A DNA stretch of 64,000 bases from assembly GCA_964036315.1 (NCBI GenBank), contig OZ038478.1, forward strand, positions 140,533,656 to 140,597,655. Reading direction: 5' to 3'. Of this stretch, positions 21,578-33,832 are shown piece by piece. The translations under genes were made by a program, and so were the position numbers. Position 1 is the first letter of the stretch. Each line of letters opens with the position of its first letter. The notes under the pieces are model-generated. The model saw only the letters and a program-made list of their open reading frames with translations, did no database searches and was not told the origin of the DNA. Source of the stretch: Acanthosepion esculentum. Lineage: Eukaryota > Mollusca > Cephalopoda > Sepiida > Sepiidae.

Positions 21578-23895
21578 TGTGTTCTCAAATATGTACTCAC
21601 TCTTTAAATGACAATAAATGCACTGTTTATTGACTTGCATACAAGATTAATTGTTAAAATTAAGAAATATTATTGTTTATTGACTTATAATAAGGTTTAT
21701 CGGATTAAATTAAATATTAAATATATTACTTTAATTTCGGTACAAGATATGAAACGAGTGTTAGATACACGACAGAACGGCCTTTGCAAGACTAAGTTTC
21801 GTGTTGATTCTTACTTTACAGAGAAAAACATCCGACAAATTTAACAAATTTGTCTAAGAATTCTCTGTATTAGGTGAATACGCAGATAGCATCGAAGTTA
21901 CCAGTGAAATAAGTGGAATCAGCCGTCCGAGTTCAAATTCAACCTTAGCCTGTTGCGTTAAATTTCGTACAAATATCCTTTCGAAGACATGAATCCGTCT
22001 CTTTACGTTATCCCCAACTATGGGTTAAACTATTCGGCTTTCTAGCCTTGAGTCACAACTAGTATCTTAGAAGGAAATACCTGAATTTCAAAGTGAAGAG
22101 AAGGCAGCAGGAAACCAATACACCATCTTTTCCAAGGGACATCGAAATTTACTGATAATTATAAATTGGAATATGTGACATTATCTTAATATTCTTCTTA
22201 CTATAAAACATTATATTTCGATAAAGTCTTATTTTAGCTGCAAGGGTATCTGATGGATCGTTAAAATATATGCTTTCTCGTTCATAAATGGTTTTATAGA
22301 TATTTTGTTTATAACAATATTTATAATATTATTTAAACTGCCTGTATAACTGTCTCCCTTTCTCTCTCGAACACACAGTTATTCTTTATTTCGTTCGTCT
22401 GTGTATTTAACAAGTCAATAATAATATTATTTTGTGTCAGATATAAGTCTTTTCTTCATTGTTGGGCGAAGAGCTTCCTAGACTGAAATCAACGACCAGG
22501 CGGAGAGTTACCCGGATGGAATTAACGTAAATGTGCCCGAGAAGAGGGTGAACATTCAGTTTGGAGTACATCAGTTTGAATCTAATCTGGAGAAGGATGA
22601 GTTACACTAGTTTAAGCTGCGCTAGGCACGCTGCGATTTTGGCCATCATCCAAGATATATGGCGGGAAGAGACCAGGTGTTCAGCAGCGCTATAAAGCTA
22701 CAAGCACACCCAGTGATGATGATGATGATGATGTGTCTTTTTGAAAAAGCATCACAACAAATTAATAGTAAATGAATTTAGGTCCGGTTGGCTCTTGAGT
22801 CAAAATTAAAACATTGAAAGGATTTATAACCGAATCTAAGTATGTAGAGAGTGTAGTATATAGGAGGCAGCATATATTTTTCTGGCTGTCATACTCTTCT
22901 ATAGCACATACAGTTGACTTATGCTAATCCATAACGACACGTCGATGTCTCTCTTTCTATTTCCGTGTGCATGTAAAATTATAGAGTTTGTGGGCTCTTG
23001 AAATAACTCAAGAGGCTTATGACGATTTTAATTTATGATTTGATTGTATTATACATTTGTGAAAATGTAAAATATGCAAATATTTCATGAACATTATTTA
23101 GTTCCTCCACATAACTGTTTCATGGTATTGTTGAACAAATGGCAAAATTTAGGACGCCCCTATTATTTTAACTACCTTTACTCCTCGGTGATGCTAATTG
23201 TTTTAAAATCCGATTATTAGAATTGTAACAAAACTTATGAAAGTGAATTTATACATTTTCTTTCTTCTTCAAAATTGGAAGCAAAATAATAAATGCTATT
23301 TATTTATAGATTGTTTATTTATATTATTTATTAATTAGATTGTTAAAATAGATGTAAAAAAATAACTAATTACCAATCGATTCAAAATGTATAAAATGGT
23401 AAATAATAAGTATTTGTTTATAGTTGGTTCACATATTTTAATAATTTAGCAAATGTTTATAAATTTATTAATAAAAATCGTTTTCATATTTCTTTCTTTA
23501 TAAATATTGCGTTGCATTAGTTTTAAGTGTAATACTTTTCAGAATATAAAATTATTCTGTAAAGAAACAATATAATAAATAAACAGCGTTTAATATCTTA
23601 GTAGTACATTCAAAAGAACAGAAAATGTATACATTAATAGCGGTGTGAAGGGTATGTAGTACCATAAATATTTTTTTAGATTTATTTTAGTCAAAGGAGA
23701 ATGCAAATAACACGTTAAATTCTGAAATCAGTCGAATATGTTTCCCACGTTGAATAATACAAATTATACAAAGAATTAATCTAGCGATAAAGGAATTGAA
23801 CGTATTCGGGACCATCGAGTCAATGCGAATGATTCTTTCCATAACTGCATTGTATGCACCATATAGTTTTGCATTCGAATTATTCCTTTTCCGAG
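21576..23895. other. Unassigned, mostly AT-rich; GC-richer patch at 22480-22735
   Basis: No coding domain recognised over about 2.3 kb. The patch at 22480-22735 is GC-richer and ends in a (GAT)n run at 22718-22735, which looks like a retroelement 3' end with a simple-repeat tail, but I cannot assign a family. Confidence 0.4.
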
Positions 23896-24908
23896 GCTAA
23901 ATCTCGGACATCAGACCAACTTGGCCAGTTCCTCAACAGGTCGTCAGACAACCTCACTTCGAAATTTTCAAACATGTCTCTACAGAATTCGGCAATTCAA
24001 TTGTTCGTCACGTAACAGAGACGCTAAGACAAGCTCTTCAACATATCCTAATAAGCACGTGGTGCACTCTTTTTGCAACTGTCAGCAAAGTGTCCAATTC
24101 ACCCCCAGACAGAATTTCAACTGTAAAAAACAGATTGCGGAGGACAAGTGACAACGAGCCTCAAGTGTTCAGACAACCCTTTCTACAGTATTTTCTATCG
24201 ACAGCATTATTCTGAAATGGAAGCAAACTCAAAGTTTCATTGGAATGAACGCACATTAATTTTTTCTGGACGACTCGCTGTTCCATGACAATACATTCGA
24301 TGCGACATCACTGTGAGAATGTGCATGCACGTTATTCATCGCTACTAATATTGCAAATTCCACATTCTCTCATTACTTGCAACTGGTCATTGCAATCGCA
24401 CCCTGTTCCATACTGAAACTCAAAAAGCGCGCGCATACAATTAATTCGACACCACGTGGACTCAACTCTTTCACGTCATTTCCTTGCTTCCCATGCCTTA
24501 CAACATTTATTTCGGAAGACTCACTGTTCCGAATATGTATCGATGCATCATTCTTTCAACGAAAAGTTTTGCTGGCAAAGATTCGTATAATCACTAAAAA
24601 GCAAATCTTTTCTCAAATTCGCCGTGACTGCAACGACCAGCAGAGATCATCAGCTGCAACGATCAACCTTTCCCGCATATTATTCGACATTACGACGACG
24701 CGTACATCACGATGACGTCATACTCAAATTCACGCGTACATTGTCGACATACACATACTCACATTGTGCTACACGCCGCACACATTTCAGATTACATTTC
24801 TAACCACAGTTGTCACACTCGTTACTTATCGCATGCACGCTCCATATTTCGTTACACACGTGACATATTAATGCCCATTCGGCATGCCCATTAATCTGAG
24901 GGGAGATA
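23896..24908 (+). mobile_element. Probable 3' internal region of an LTR retrotransposon
   Basis: About 1 kb of C/A-rich sequence unlike its AT-rich flanks that leads directly into the LTR at 24909. It contains the repeated phrase GGA(C/A)GACTC(G/A)CTGTTCC (24267 and 24516). Frames are short and no envelope or pol domain could be recognised. A GAGGGGAGATA run just before the LTR would serve as polypurine tract. Its identity as internal retrotransposon DNA rests on position and composition. Confidence 0.5.
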
Positions 24909-25038
24909 TGTGGACTCGTCCATGTCAACCAGTTTACCCTCTGCTAGGAAATGCACCCTTCCTGTTACGATATTACCAACATCGTACTTACAGATAATCA
25001 ACAGGCATTCATTGGTTAATCACCGTCAATCTAGCTTG

Positions 25039-25064
25039 CTGATTGGTCAGTATCGACCAATCAG
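25039..25064 (+). promoter_or_regulatory. Palindromic paired CCAAT boxes in LTR
   Basis: CTGATTGGTC, a 6-bp spacer, then GACCAATCAG: a perfect 10-bp inverted repeat in which each arm carries a CCAAT box. CCAAT boxes are bound by NF-Y-type factors (established). It lies about 60 bp upstream of the TATA box. Confidence 0.75.
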
Positions 25065-25120
25065 ATCGCTCCCACGCGCACGATCATATTACGCGCCATT
25101 CTTCCCGGAGCCTACGAGAT

Positions 25121-25130
25121 GGTATAAAAA
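25121..25130 (+). promoter_or_regulatory. TATA box of LTR promoter
   Basis: GGTATAAAAA in a GC-richer context, with the expected start of transcription about 30 bp downstream near 25153. Confidence 0.7.
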
Positions 25131-25193
25131 CCCAAGAACACGTGTCACGCCGAACAGTCCCGAGCAGACCGGAGCAGTCCCGACAACGACAAA

Positions 25194-25370
25194 CAATTTC
25201 GACCGCTCACACATTGCCAAAATGTAACGCTCAAGGAACTCCCGTCTTGACTAACGCAGTCAGACGTTAAAGAATTTTCGTTGACAATTTCGACCGCTTA
25301 CAGCATTGCCAAAATACAACTCTCAGAGAACTCCCGTCTTGACTAACGCAGTCAGACGTTAAAGAACTTT
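25194..25370 (+). repeat. Two tandem ~91-bp repeats in the LTR
   Basis: CAATTTCGACCGCT..ACATTGCC through ACTAACGCAGTCAGACGTTA is present at 25194 and again at 25285, differing at only a few positions. Confidence 0.9.
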
Positions 25371-25798
25371 ACGGCATTTCACGCAAGTACAATCTCTGAA
25401 CTCTACATGCAACATAAACAATTTCTATTATGCAACATACTCAATCTCTAAACTGCATTTAATTATAACTTTTTCGTTATGAGTCTGGATATGAGTTTAG
25501 ATACAAATAATTACCTTAATCTAAAGGAAGCAACTCAGTGCCACTTTTTCAGTTCGCATGCATGTAATTTCAATACCTAATAAATTCAGTTGTTATGTTT
25601 TTAATATTATGTTCTTTTTTGTATTTCACCATATGCTAATAATTTCCACACCTTTCCTAACAAAATAAATAATTGTGGGGAACAGCCCTTTCAACACGCA
25701 ACTTACATCAGCCTTCTCAACGCACGCCAACAGCATACAGGGCCCGTTCCCCTACAGTATAATAACATTCGACGCAAAGTGTATACGGAGTCGTATAT

Positions 25799-25834
25799 TC
25801 TTCTTCTTCTTCGTATTATTATTATTATTATTAT
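25799..25834. repeat. (TTC)n(TTA)n microsatellite, likely tail of adjacent LINE
   Basis: TTC repeats followed by ATT repeats. It sits exactly at the 3' end of the minus-strand LINE fragment that follows, so it probably began as that LINE's (AAT)n tail. Confidence 0.8.
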
Positions 25835-26270
25835 TCTATAGCTCCTTTACCTTCACGACGTCATCGGTAATGGCTATACACAATTTCCCATCTTTTGTAT
25901 CTCTTAATAAATTAAGTAGTTTTGTTCTCTCAACTAAGATTTGTTGTTTCATCCATTTAGACATGCTCGCTTGATAGGTCATGCGTTCTTTTCTTCTGTC
26001 CCTCTTGCCTTCAACCCGCCCTGTGAGTATCAAATTTTCCAAACACTCTCTCTTCATTATGTTTCCTAGTAATTTCAACTGACTCTTCATGATGCTAAGT
26101 ATTAGTGTTGTTTGTGTTTCGATTTTCTCTAAAACTTCGTCGTTGCTCACATCGTCGTTGAACAAACTTCACGTTGCTATGGTATTCTCAGTATCCTTCT
26201 GTAGAAGCACATTTCTGTTAGTGCTCAAATCTCTTCTTCATCTGTGAGGAGATTGTTCAGCATTCTCCAC
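25835..26270 (-). mobile_element. RTE-like LINE fragment, C-terminal RT end
   Basis: On the minus strand the piece at 25836-26165 reads VSNDEVLEKIET, then QLKLLGNIMKRECLENLILT, GRVEGKRDRRKERMTY, and ends near a DGKLCIAITDDVV segment. That is the usual C-terminal stretch of RTE-type reverse transcriptases, in which an LGHVMRRExLENL-type motif precedes G(K/R)xxGxRxRGRQR (family knowledge). Upstream (26165-26270) the phrase for an EMCFYRRILRI-like segment is readable in other frames. The first part resembles the scrap at 46340-46510. Truncated and frameshifted. Confidence 0.75.
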
Positions 26271-27524
26271 CATACCGTAATTATGTTTTATCTAACAGTT
26301 CAGTACTCTGTTCTTTGTTTCTAACAAATGCAAACAAAGTCTTAAAACAACGGAATATTTCGTTAGAAACAAATAAAAGCTTGTTGAAACGCTATGTTAT
26401 TTCTATACTCCTGTGTAGCAGTAAATGCTGGACAATTTCCTGACTGGGAGGACGTTGTGGAGAGCCCTGATCGCACATGAATTGATCGGACACAGCACAT
26501 GAATGATTATTATACATTGACACAGTTATAGGAAAACGAGCATAAATTCCATTCGCGGACAACTGTTGCTCCCAGTTGTGATTCAGTGACACCGTATTTG
26601 CTCAATAAATACCTAGATTCAAATAGATTTCGTCCTATGCAACAACAATTCGATATATCGTCGAGCAAACCATTTCCATTATGGTCTTGACTAGATGACT
26701 CACTGTTGTACTTTGATTCAGACTAAACTAGTAGAATTTAGTATATAAGTTCACACTTTGGTCTCAGTCTCCTTTTGTTCCTACCAAGTTCCGTATTGTG
26801 ATCGACTGATTTAATCATTGTTTTAATTAAGATTTATACCTATAATCGAAATACTTTCTTTGACAAAACTTTCTCCGCGTAAATGTGTGGAATTTCTTCC
26901 CGAGGAGTAAAATGCACACTGACAATCTATGGTTGAAGTAAAGCTATCAATAGAAAAATGAATGAGATCGGTTATTTTAAGTTAGGTTAAAATGCTAATT
27001 TATATCTGAACATACCTGTATCATTATCATTTTCGACTTAAAATGTTAACAGGCATTTGCTGTGTGTCTCCTTATCTGTATATATAAGTTTGACACTGTC
27101 GATAAAATCATTATCTGGGGATGTTTCTTTTATAAGCAAAAAAAGTCACTTTAAAGCGTTTTCCATTTTGTCTATCGATTACCTATAAACTGTCAACCGA
27201 CTTAGATAACAGGGGACGTTCTTGCGATATTGCATACAAGTATTGGGGGATTTACGACGTAGTGGCGACTTTACTGTAAATTTGTAATCATATATTTTCC
27301 CATCTAATTCACCATCTCCCTAAGTAAGACTTTCCCTGTGGAGTGCCACTAGCCTCCGGGAATGGCAAAACAGAGTCTGCGGAAATGTTAATTTTCTTGT
27401 TAAGTTGTATGTCTTAAATTACTCGGTATTTAAGTTGGTTTGAATTTAAATTGAGTATTTTTTTTATACGTTTAATCTTTTATTTTTTATAAATATTTAA
27501 TATGCCACATCTTCAACTGAATTA

Positions 27525-27525
<1 letters not shown>
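26271..27525. other. Unassigned sequence
   Basis: No supportable gene or repeat family in about 1.25 kb of AT-rich sequence. Confidence 0.35.
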
Positions 27526-27582
<57 letters not shown>

Positions 27583-27616
27583 CACACACACACACATATA
27601 TATATATAATATATAT

Positions 27617-27690
<74 letters not shown>
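27526..27690. repeat. (TCTA)n(CA)n(TA)n compound microsatellite
   Basis: About 14 TCTA units, then CA and TA blocks alternating to 27690. Confidence 0.95.
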
Positions 27691-27702
<12 letters not shown>

Positions 27703-28204
27703 TTTAGAATTGGACATAATCCGACAATTTATTTAAAGACATTTATATTATAAAAAGAACGTTAAACATAATATAAATGTCTTTAAATATATATCTATAT
27801 ATATATATATATTTATATATTAATGAAAGAAGTTATCGTTGTTGCAACTAGAGAAAAGTGAATATATTGAAAAGAAGAGAGAAACCGCAAACGTTTTTGG
27901 TTGTAAGGTGGATTATTTGAAAAAATATTATACTTTAGTTTCCATAATTTGGTACACGGGTTTCCGGTCTCGCGACTTTCATCAGGCAGTTCCATATATT
28001 ATTAAAAGAAATTAATTTTTCTTATGTTTTTCGATGTTAAACATTTTCGATATTAGATATTCTCTCTTTTATGTGTTAGTGACACAAATGTCTTCCTTGA
28101 ACTGGCAGTGAAAAAGTTCTTCTTCGTAAAGTCTAATAAAACAGTTAAGAGTTGTCCGAGAAAGGGCGAGGAAAGATATCTGTATTCTTATCTTTTAATA
28201 CAAG
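27691..28204. other. Unassigned, with inverted AT-rich flanks
   Basis: Phrases ATAATATAAATGTCTTTAAA (27768) and TTTAAAGACATTTATATTAT (27732) are inverted copies, so a hairpin of about 20 bp per arm is possible. Nothing coding is seen. Confidence 0.4.
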
Positions 28205-28510
28205 CACACACACACTTCTTATGTTGTGTAGAGTTCGCGTCTGTGCTCATGCGCAGTCTTGATTTTGCCAATATGTGCATCTACATATCAGTACGCGTAT
28301 GTATACGCGCACTCCGTCTCCATAAATGCATACTATTTTATTAAAAGGAACTATTACACACACATGCATACACAAATACACATTCATATATATGCATATA
28401 TACATACATACACATACAAACACTTCCTATGTTGTGTGGTTTTTTTGCGTGTGCTTGTGAGTAGTCTATTGTTTTTGTCAATATGCGTATACATATTTGT
28501 GCTTCACAGA
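28205..28510 (+). repeat. Tandem duplication, ~210-bp offset
   Basis: CACTTCTTATGTTGTGTAG..GCGTCTGTGCTC..GCAGTCTTGATTTTGCCAATATG (28213-28275) recurs diverged as CACTTCCTATGTTGTGTGG..GCGTGTGCTTGTGAGTAGTCT..GTCAATATG (28421-28485). CA/TA-rich spacer lies between. Confidence 0.7.
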
Positions 28511-28975
28511 TACCCGCGTTGGAGTGTGTGCGCATTCATACCAGGGGTTTGACCGCTGTATTTGGCTATTATGTGTGCATGTTTTAAGGTTTGTTATATT
28601 GCTTTTCGGTGCAGGGCAGAATTTTAGACCTAATTTCAGTAAGTTGATTTCGTCCTTTGTAAGTGTACATGTAGATAGTTTTTTTTTATTTTGAGATTTG
28701 TGTCATCTAAACTGGTCTTCTTGTTCGGATTAGCGCTTCTAAAAATAATGATTGTTTCTTTTCACATATTTCTTCTGCACATTTCGGGTTTTCTAGTCAG
28801 TGGGAGGTTTTCTTGGTGAAATTAAGGTTGTTGTTCCTCGACGGCTCTATATAAGTGCGTTTGTTTTTGTTATAAGAAGTGTTCCAGATGTTTTTGTATT
28901 GTTGCTTCGGTATGGATTGTATGTAAAAGAAATTCCGGGAATTTTGATTTTAGTCCTTGATATATATAAAATTAA
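28511..28975. other. Unassigned sequence
   Basis: T-rich, no feature supported. Confidence 0.35.
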
Positions 28976-30720
28976 GTAATTCATTTAGTCTGAAAGAAAC
29001 CTCAACAAGATGCAAAAAGCTGAATCCTTAGCAATGAATCGTATTCATAAGTTCCACTTGAGATCGGGTGTGAATTTGAGGGCTAGCAGTCTTTCAAAAA
29101 ACAGTGTTTCCCCGAGAAGACCTCCGTCAAACTTGATTGGTGGTAGTTCAAGGTCAGATTGGCGATGATGGAATAAAACTAACTTCAATATGACCATCTA
29201 GTGTTTAACATACTGGGTATATTGAGCGAGATCGGAAGCGAGATTAGTGGCCAACATATGACCATCGAAAGGTTTGGCGGTGCGCTAGCATAGAATCATA
29301 TCATCGGCATAGATGTTTACAAAGTGCTGAGTATATTCTTAGGCAGATCATTTATGTAGATCAAAATGGGGTGGACCGTTAGAGCTACGGAGAACTGACC
29401 ATTGATGATTACCTTCATGGACCTCTTGTTAGGAAGGATTTTATAATGAGAAGACACTTCCAGTGATTAAATAACCGGAGAGATTGTGTCGTAATCCTTT
29501 GCCTCACATCTTGTTGAAGGCCTTTCAAATATCTAGAGCTATGGTCCTGGAGGTGTGTTTGTTGTAAAGAACCTCACTGATTCTGTGAGTGATGTCGTTA
29601 GGACATTGGCAGTTAATCGGGCTGACGGAAGCCCACATGCTCGTCGATGAGGTTTTTGTTTTTTTCAAGGAATTCGACCACCTTCTTATTGATTATAATT
29701 TCAAAAACCGTCCTGATGATACTGAAATGACTGGCGGGTCTATACTGGGAGGTTGGAGATCGCACGCCCACGTTCTTGAAAATTGGGCGTACGCTTGACA
29801 CTTTCCACAAATGTGGCAAGAATTTCTCTTTCAAGCAGCGATTGAATAATTATGCTAAGATTGAAGATAAATCCGGGTTGATGTTCTTAAATACATCCAC
29901 AGGTATTTTGTATGGACTAGAGGCTTTCTTAACATCAATGACTTTGATAGGTCTCGTGACTTCTTGTACTGTGCTGGTAATATTATATTGTGCTCAGTGA
30001 GACGTGTGAATTTGGAGAGGAGATGGTCATTGTCATCTAACGATGAGATAGAAACAAAAATGGAAGCGAACAGGTTCGCCTTAGCTGTCGAGGAAGATAT
30101 GACCTCGGGGCCATTTCTAATTGTGGGAACAGCTGTTTACCTTTGTTCATGATTTGGTTGGTGATCTTCCAGAATTCACGGGATCCAATTCATTTCTTTT
30201 CAACCATGGTCTGGACTGCTTGGGCGTAGCTACATTCGGGATTTTTCTAGAACCTTTTTGTAGCAATTGTGGGCAGTTCTGAATGCAGCAAAGACTGACC
30301 TATTTCGCTCTTTGCGGTAGAGATTGAAGTAGTTTTTCGGTGAGTTATGATTGAAGAGCATTCGGCGGTTAACCAGAGTTGACTGGTTTTTGCTGGAATT
30401 CATTTCTGAGTATAAAACTATCCATTCCTGGAAGGATCCAATCAGCACTTTTAGAGGCAGTTTTAGAGGCAGAATGCTTGAAGAAGTTGGGAGGGGAGCT
30501 TCCATCATATAGAACAGAAAACCTTGCCAATCCGCCTTCACATAGCAAAAAACAATTCTATGGAAAGGCACATCAAGGTATGCCATTGATTTGGCATCAA
30601 TCTGGACACTGAGTAAGGAATCGTCTGATGTGTCAAGTGGAGGTAAAAAAAAATTGATACGCATTTATATGGGCAGGGGGTTAGGAAGAAGTTGAGGAGT
30701 TTCACCTGATGCCCCGTCGT
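28976..30720 (-). mobile_element. CR1/Jockey-like LINE, decayed, endonuclease end and RT
   Basis: The minus strand reads as one non-LTR element from about 30720 down to 28980. Upstream (30230-30664): FCYVKADWQGF then MMEAPLPTS and a VFAAFRTAHNCYKKVLEKS segment, the region between endonuclease and RT. Middle (29613-29834): FLPHLWKVSSVRPIFKN and TSQYRPASHF, RT regions 1-2. Lower: a YINDLP segment near 29350, where RT motif B/C should be. Stops and frameshifts are frequent. Same family as the fragments at 11.9 kb and 55.8 kb. Confidence 0.78.
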
Positions 30721-31493
30721 GTCCAGGTAAGATAGGCTCTCCAATGATTTGGGTTAGATCATAGACAATGAAGAAGTCTCTGCAATATCTGCCTTCAACA
30801 TCGGTTTTGTAGGAGTGTACTAGTCATTCTTTATGGTGGATTTTGAAGTCACCGCAGATATGAAAGCTGGTCGAGTGGAACTGAGTGAATTTTCTAAATC
30901 TATTTGTTTTATTTATCTGTATTTAAAATCCATTCAGTTATGTTTGATATTGTTATTATTATTGTAATTTCTATTTATTATTTGTAATGAGGACGCTTTT
31001 ATTATACTAATTGGGAATCGGGTGATTTGCCCTGCCTAAAATAACGGGCCATATCGGTAAATTTCCTTTATAACCCGATGTACAAAGTTCCAAACTTTAA
31101 GGGAAAAATTCTTGGCTTGCTCAGTCTGTTTAGCCTTACTACTACCCAGTCATTACTTCCGTTTTCTCGTTCTTTTCTATACACTCTCTCTATCTCAACT
31201 CCATCCATCACTTCTCTCATTTGCCCCCTTCTTTCATATCTTCCCTCTTCCTTTCCCTTCCTCCTGTCAATCTAATATATCAGTCCAGTGTATTGTTTCC
31301 ATTTAATAAAAAAATTCGGTCTGAAGAGCTGAATATTTCTGTAATCACGAAATAAATTATGATCGAAATGAATATTTAAGATTTTCTTTATTATTATTAT
31401 TATTATTATTTGCAGACAGCATTGAGCTTTCCCTCCTTTGAATTATCCCAATCAGTCGCAAACTGGATATATAAATATAAATATATATATGTA
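30721..31493. other. Unassigned, with (ATT)n at 31388-31411
   Basis: No gene supported. The pyrimidine-rich stretch at 31120-31275 gives overlapping short open frames without motifs. The last ~30 bp before the LTR are TA-rich. Confidence 0.4.
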
Positions 31494-31588
31494 TGTTGTG
31501 GTAGGATCCACCTAATTTGTATAGTGGAGTACCGACTATATAAATATGGTTGGTACCCGGGAGACATGAGAGGCGAATCAAGAGATTC
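31494..31588 (+). repeat. 5' LTR, left part (95 bp)
   Basis: Aligns with 43121-43215 of the 3' LTR with about four differences. Contains a TATA box (CTATATAAATA near 31537) and ends at the first copy of the 20-bp target sequence that the LINE interrupted. Confidence 0.95.
31569..31588. repeat. 20-bp target-site copy 1
   Basis: AGAGGCGAATCAAGAGATTC. Identical copies lie at 37782-37801 and 38056-38075; the unbroken site is at 43196-43215 in the 3' LTR. Confidence 0.95.
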
Positions 31589-31989
31589 GGATTTTGCGAA
31601 TTACTGTTTTTCGTGGTTTAGTAATTACTGTTTGAATACGGTGTTATTTTGCGATTTGAGACAACTTTGAAGATCAACTGATTGATAAGTGTTTATTTTG
31701 TTACTTTTTCAGTTTCCAACATAGTTTTTGAAATTTCTTGGTTTTGACTTTTTCGTTTTAGTGTAAATTGTAATATTTTACATTTACCTTTCGTTTTCCT
31801 TTTTGTTGTATTTATTACCCTCCCCCTATTTTGATTTGCATTTGCTCATTGGTTGAATTGTTTATTGCCTTGGTTTGTCCAGTTCTTGTTCCATTTTATT
31901 TTGTTTGAAATGATAAAAAGTACTATTTAAAAAAAGAGCAAGAAAAAGAGATATCTTACGTCGACTGTGGTGGTTTTTTAGTCTCCACC

Positions 31990-33789
31990 ATGGTCGACAC
32001 AAACAATAAAAAAGTGCCTGATACACCGGTGTCAAATCCGGTGTCGCCAGCAAAATCGGCCTGGGCTCAAGATAGGCCGCTAAAGAAAGATGGGGAATTT
32101 TATGCCAGTGAGAGAAAGAAATTGGAAATCAGTTTCAACGGCAATGAATTCCTCACAATAAAGGACGCCTTCGATGCCGTTAAAGTGCGAACTATTTCTC
32201 TGCTTACTTCAGACGTAAAGAGCCATAGATTAATGGGGGTAAGCAGAGAATGTATGGAGGAGGCTCTGAAATCACTGAATATTTGTCCAAAGATTTTGGC
32301 CAGAAGGACTAATGCTCTTTGGGATGTCCTTCTCCAGACTGAAGATCAGGCCCGAAGATTAGCGGGAAGTGTTCTAAACACAAAAGCATTACGATTGCAA
32401 ACGGAGTATATGGGCACCCTCAGAACGAAAATAACCGTCCACGGAGTGCCGATAGATATTTCCGAAGACCGAATGGGGGCGTTCTTCTCTAAATATAGGG
32501 AAGTGAGCGAAGTAAAGGCCATCTGCAGTAAGGTAGGAATTGACACTGGGCACATGGAAGTTCAAATTACCCTTGACAGGGAAAATTTCCAAAAGATTCC
32601 AAACATTTTGCTCTGCCTCATGTGAAGAATGCTGGTGGTGGTGGAAGGGAGGAAACCACGTTGTTGGTCGTGCGGACAGCCGGGCCATATGGCAACGGCG
32701 GGACCCAGCAAGAAGGTGCAAGCACAACCAGAACCCACTCCAGTTATAACAGCAGCGACCGCTACCAAAACCGCCGAAACCGGCAAGGCCTCAAGTGACG
32801 GCTGGAAAGAAAGTGGTGGCAAAGGGACGAAAATCCAAAACAAGCCTCCTGTCCCCCCCTAAAGGAGGCTTCTCCCAAAAAGAAGCAGCGGACTGACAAA
32901 GAGAAAGAGAGTCGGAAGAAAGAAGAAAAAAAAAGCAACACCAACCAAAGCAACCCGAAGTCCAGATGGAGGTAGAAGACCTACCTACAATGCGGTCCTC
33001 CTCTTTGAAGAGGAACAGGGAAGAGGACGAAGAAGAAGTTCCTACCAAAAAGCATACAGCACAAAACAGAACGGGGAGGAGCCGGGAAAAATCCAAATGC
33101 GCATCAACCCCGGTATCTCCAGAAAGGTTAATTGCTGTGCCTGTACCTAGGAGTCTCCCCCATCACTCTCACGTATGCCACTCCCTACTCCCACTCCCAC
33201 TCCCACACAATCACCCACCCCCATGTCATCGGATGCGTCCCCTAACCAGCCTACATCCATTCTCCCGTCCATTCCCTCCCCACCAGACCCAGATAGTGTT
33301 AAGAAAAAAAAAGAGACTCTTTAAAAGAGCAGAAGACATATGCAGAGTGGATAGGATGGAGCTGGAAAAAACTGTTCTTCCAGGAAAAAATCCCTTCTAG
33401 GTCCACTCTATAAACTCTCTTCCATTGACAACATGTCGGTGGAAGACCCGCAGAACTTTCCAGGGGCCCCAGGGGTGATTGCCCTCATCAGGGATGCGGA
33501 GAAGCATCTACAAGTGTGGGCCCACATGTTCGAAGCCAAAGAAGCTTTCCCAAATCTGAGAATAGTAGAGTTTGGGTCTCCTGACCTCACCAAGATGCAC
33601 GGCTTCTGTGCAGGGAGGGTCCCGGTGCGTCTCCACCCCTCACTATACAGGGCCTTAAAATTAACATACCCTACGGACGTCGGCGGGATTGTCTCGGAAG
33701 GACGGATGACGTCGGAGCTCGGCACGGGAAGCCTGGGACAAACCGTCGGGGTCCTGTCACCTGCAGATTTCCGCCCCGTATGTGCTTAG
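31990..33789 (+). pseudogene. LINE ORF1 (ZCCHC3-like gag protein), disrupted
   Basis: Starts at ATG in the favourable context ACCATGG. Residues 1-211 are open to a UGA at 32623-32625. The same frame then continues with MLVVVEGRKPRCWSCGQPGH, a CCHC knuckle whose last Cys is Gly. Before the knuckle, the TKITVHGVPIDI segment and the following FFSKYREVSEVKA segment form an RRM-like fold typical of Tx1 ORF1 proteins. Frames then shift at a C-run (about 32853) and an A-run (about 32925), through a charged Lys/Glu stretch and a Pro/His-rich stretch to a last domain at 33433-33789. Its product would bind LINE RNA and chaperone integration. Confidence 0.82.
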
Positions 33790-33832
33790 GTTCTTGCATT
33801 AACTCTCGTTTTTATTTTTGCAGGCCTAGGAA

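Larger units (their letters stand above)
24909..25662 (+). mobile_element. Gypsy-like long terminal repeat with promoter and tandem R-region repeat
   Basis: Starts TGTGGACTC after a purine run and ends about CCTTTCCTAACA (TG..CA; the right edge is approximate). It holds a strong promoter layout: paired inverted CCAAT boxes (25039-25064), TATAAAA at 25123, and a GC-rich start region with repeated CAGTCCCGA phrases. Just downstream is an ~85-bp sequence repeated at 25194 and 25285 (period 91). No partner LTR was found, so it is a solo LTR or the 3' LTR of a truncated element. Confidence 0.65.

Noticed and set aside
31078..31306. Two overlapping plus-strand frames of ~65 codons
   Set aside because: Pyrimidine-rich low-complexity sequence without motifs or a plausible context.
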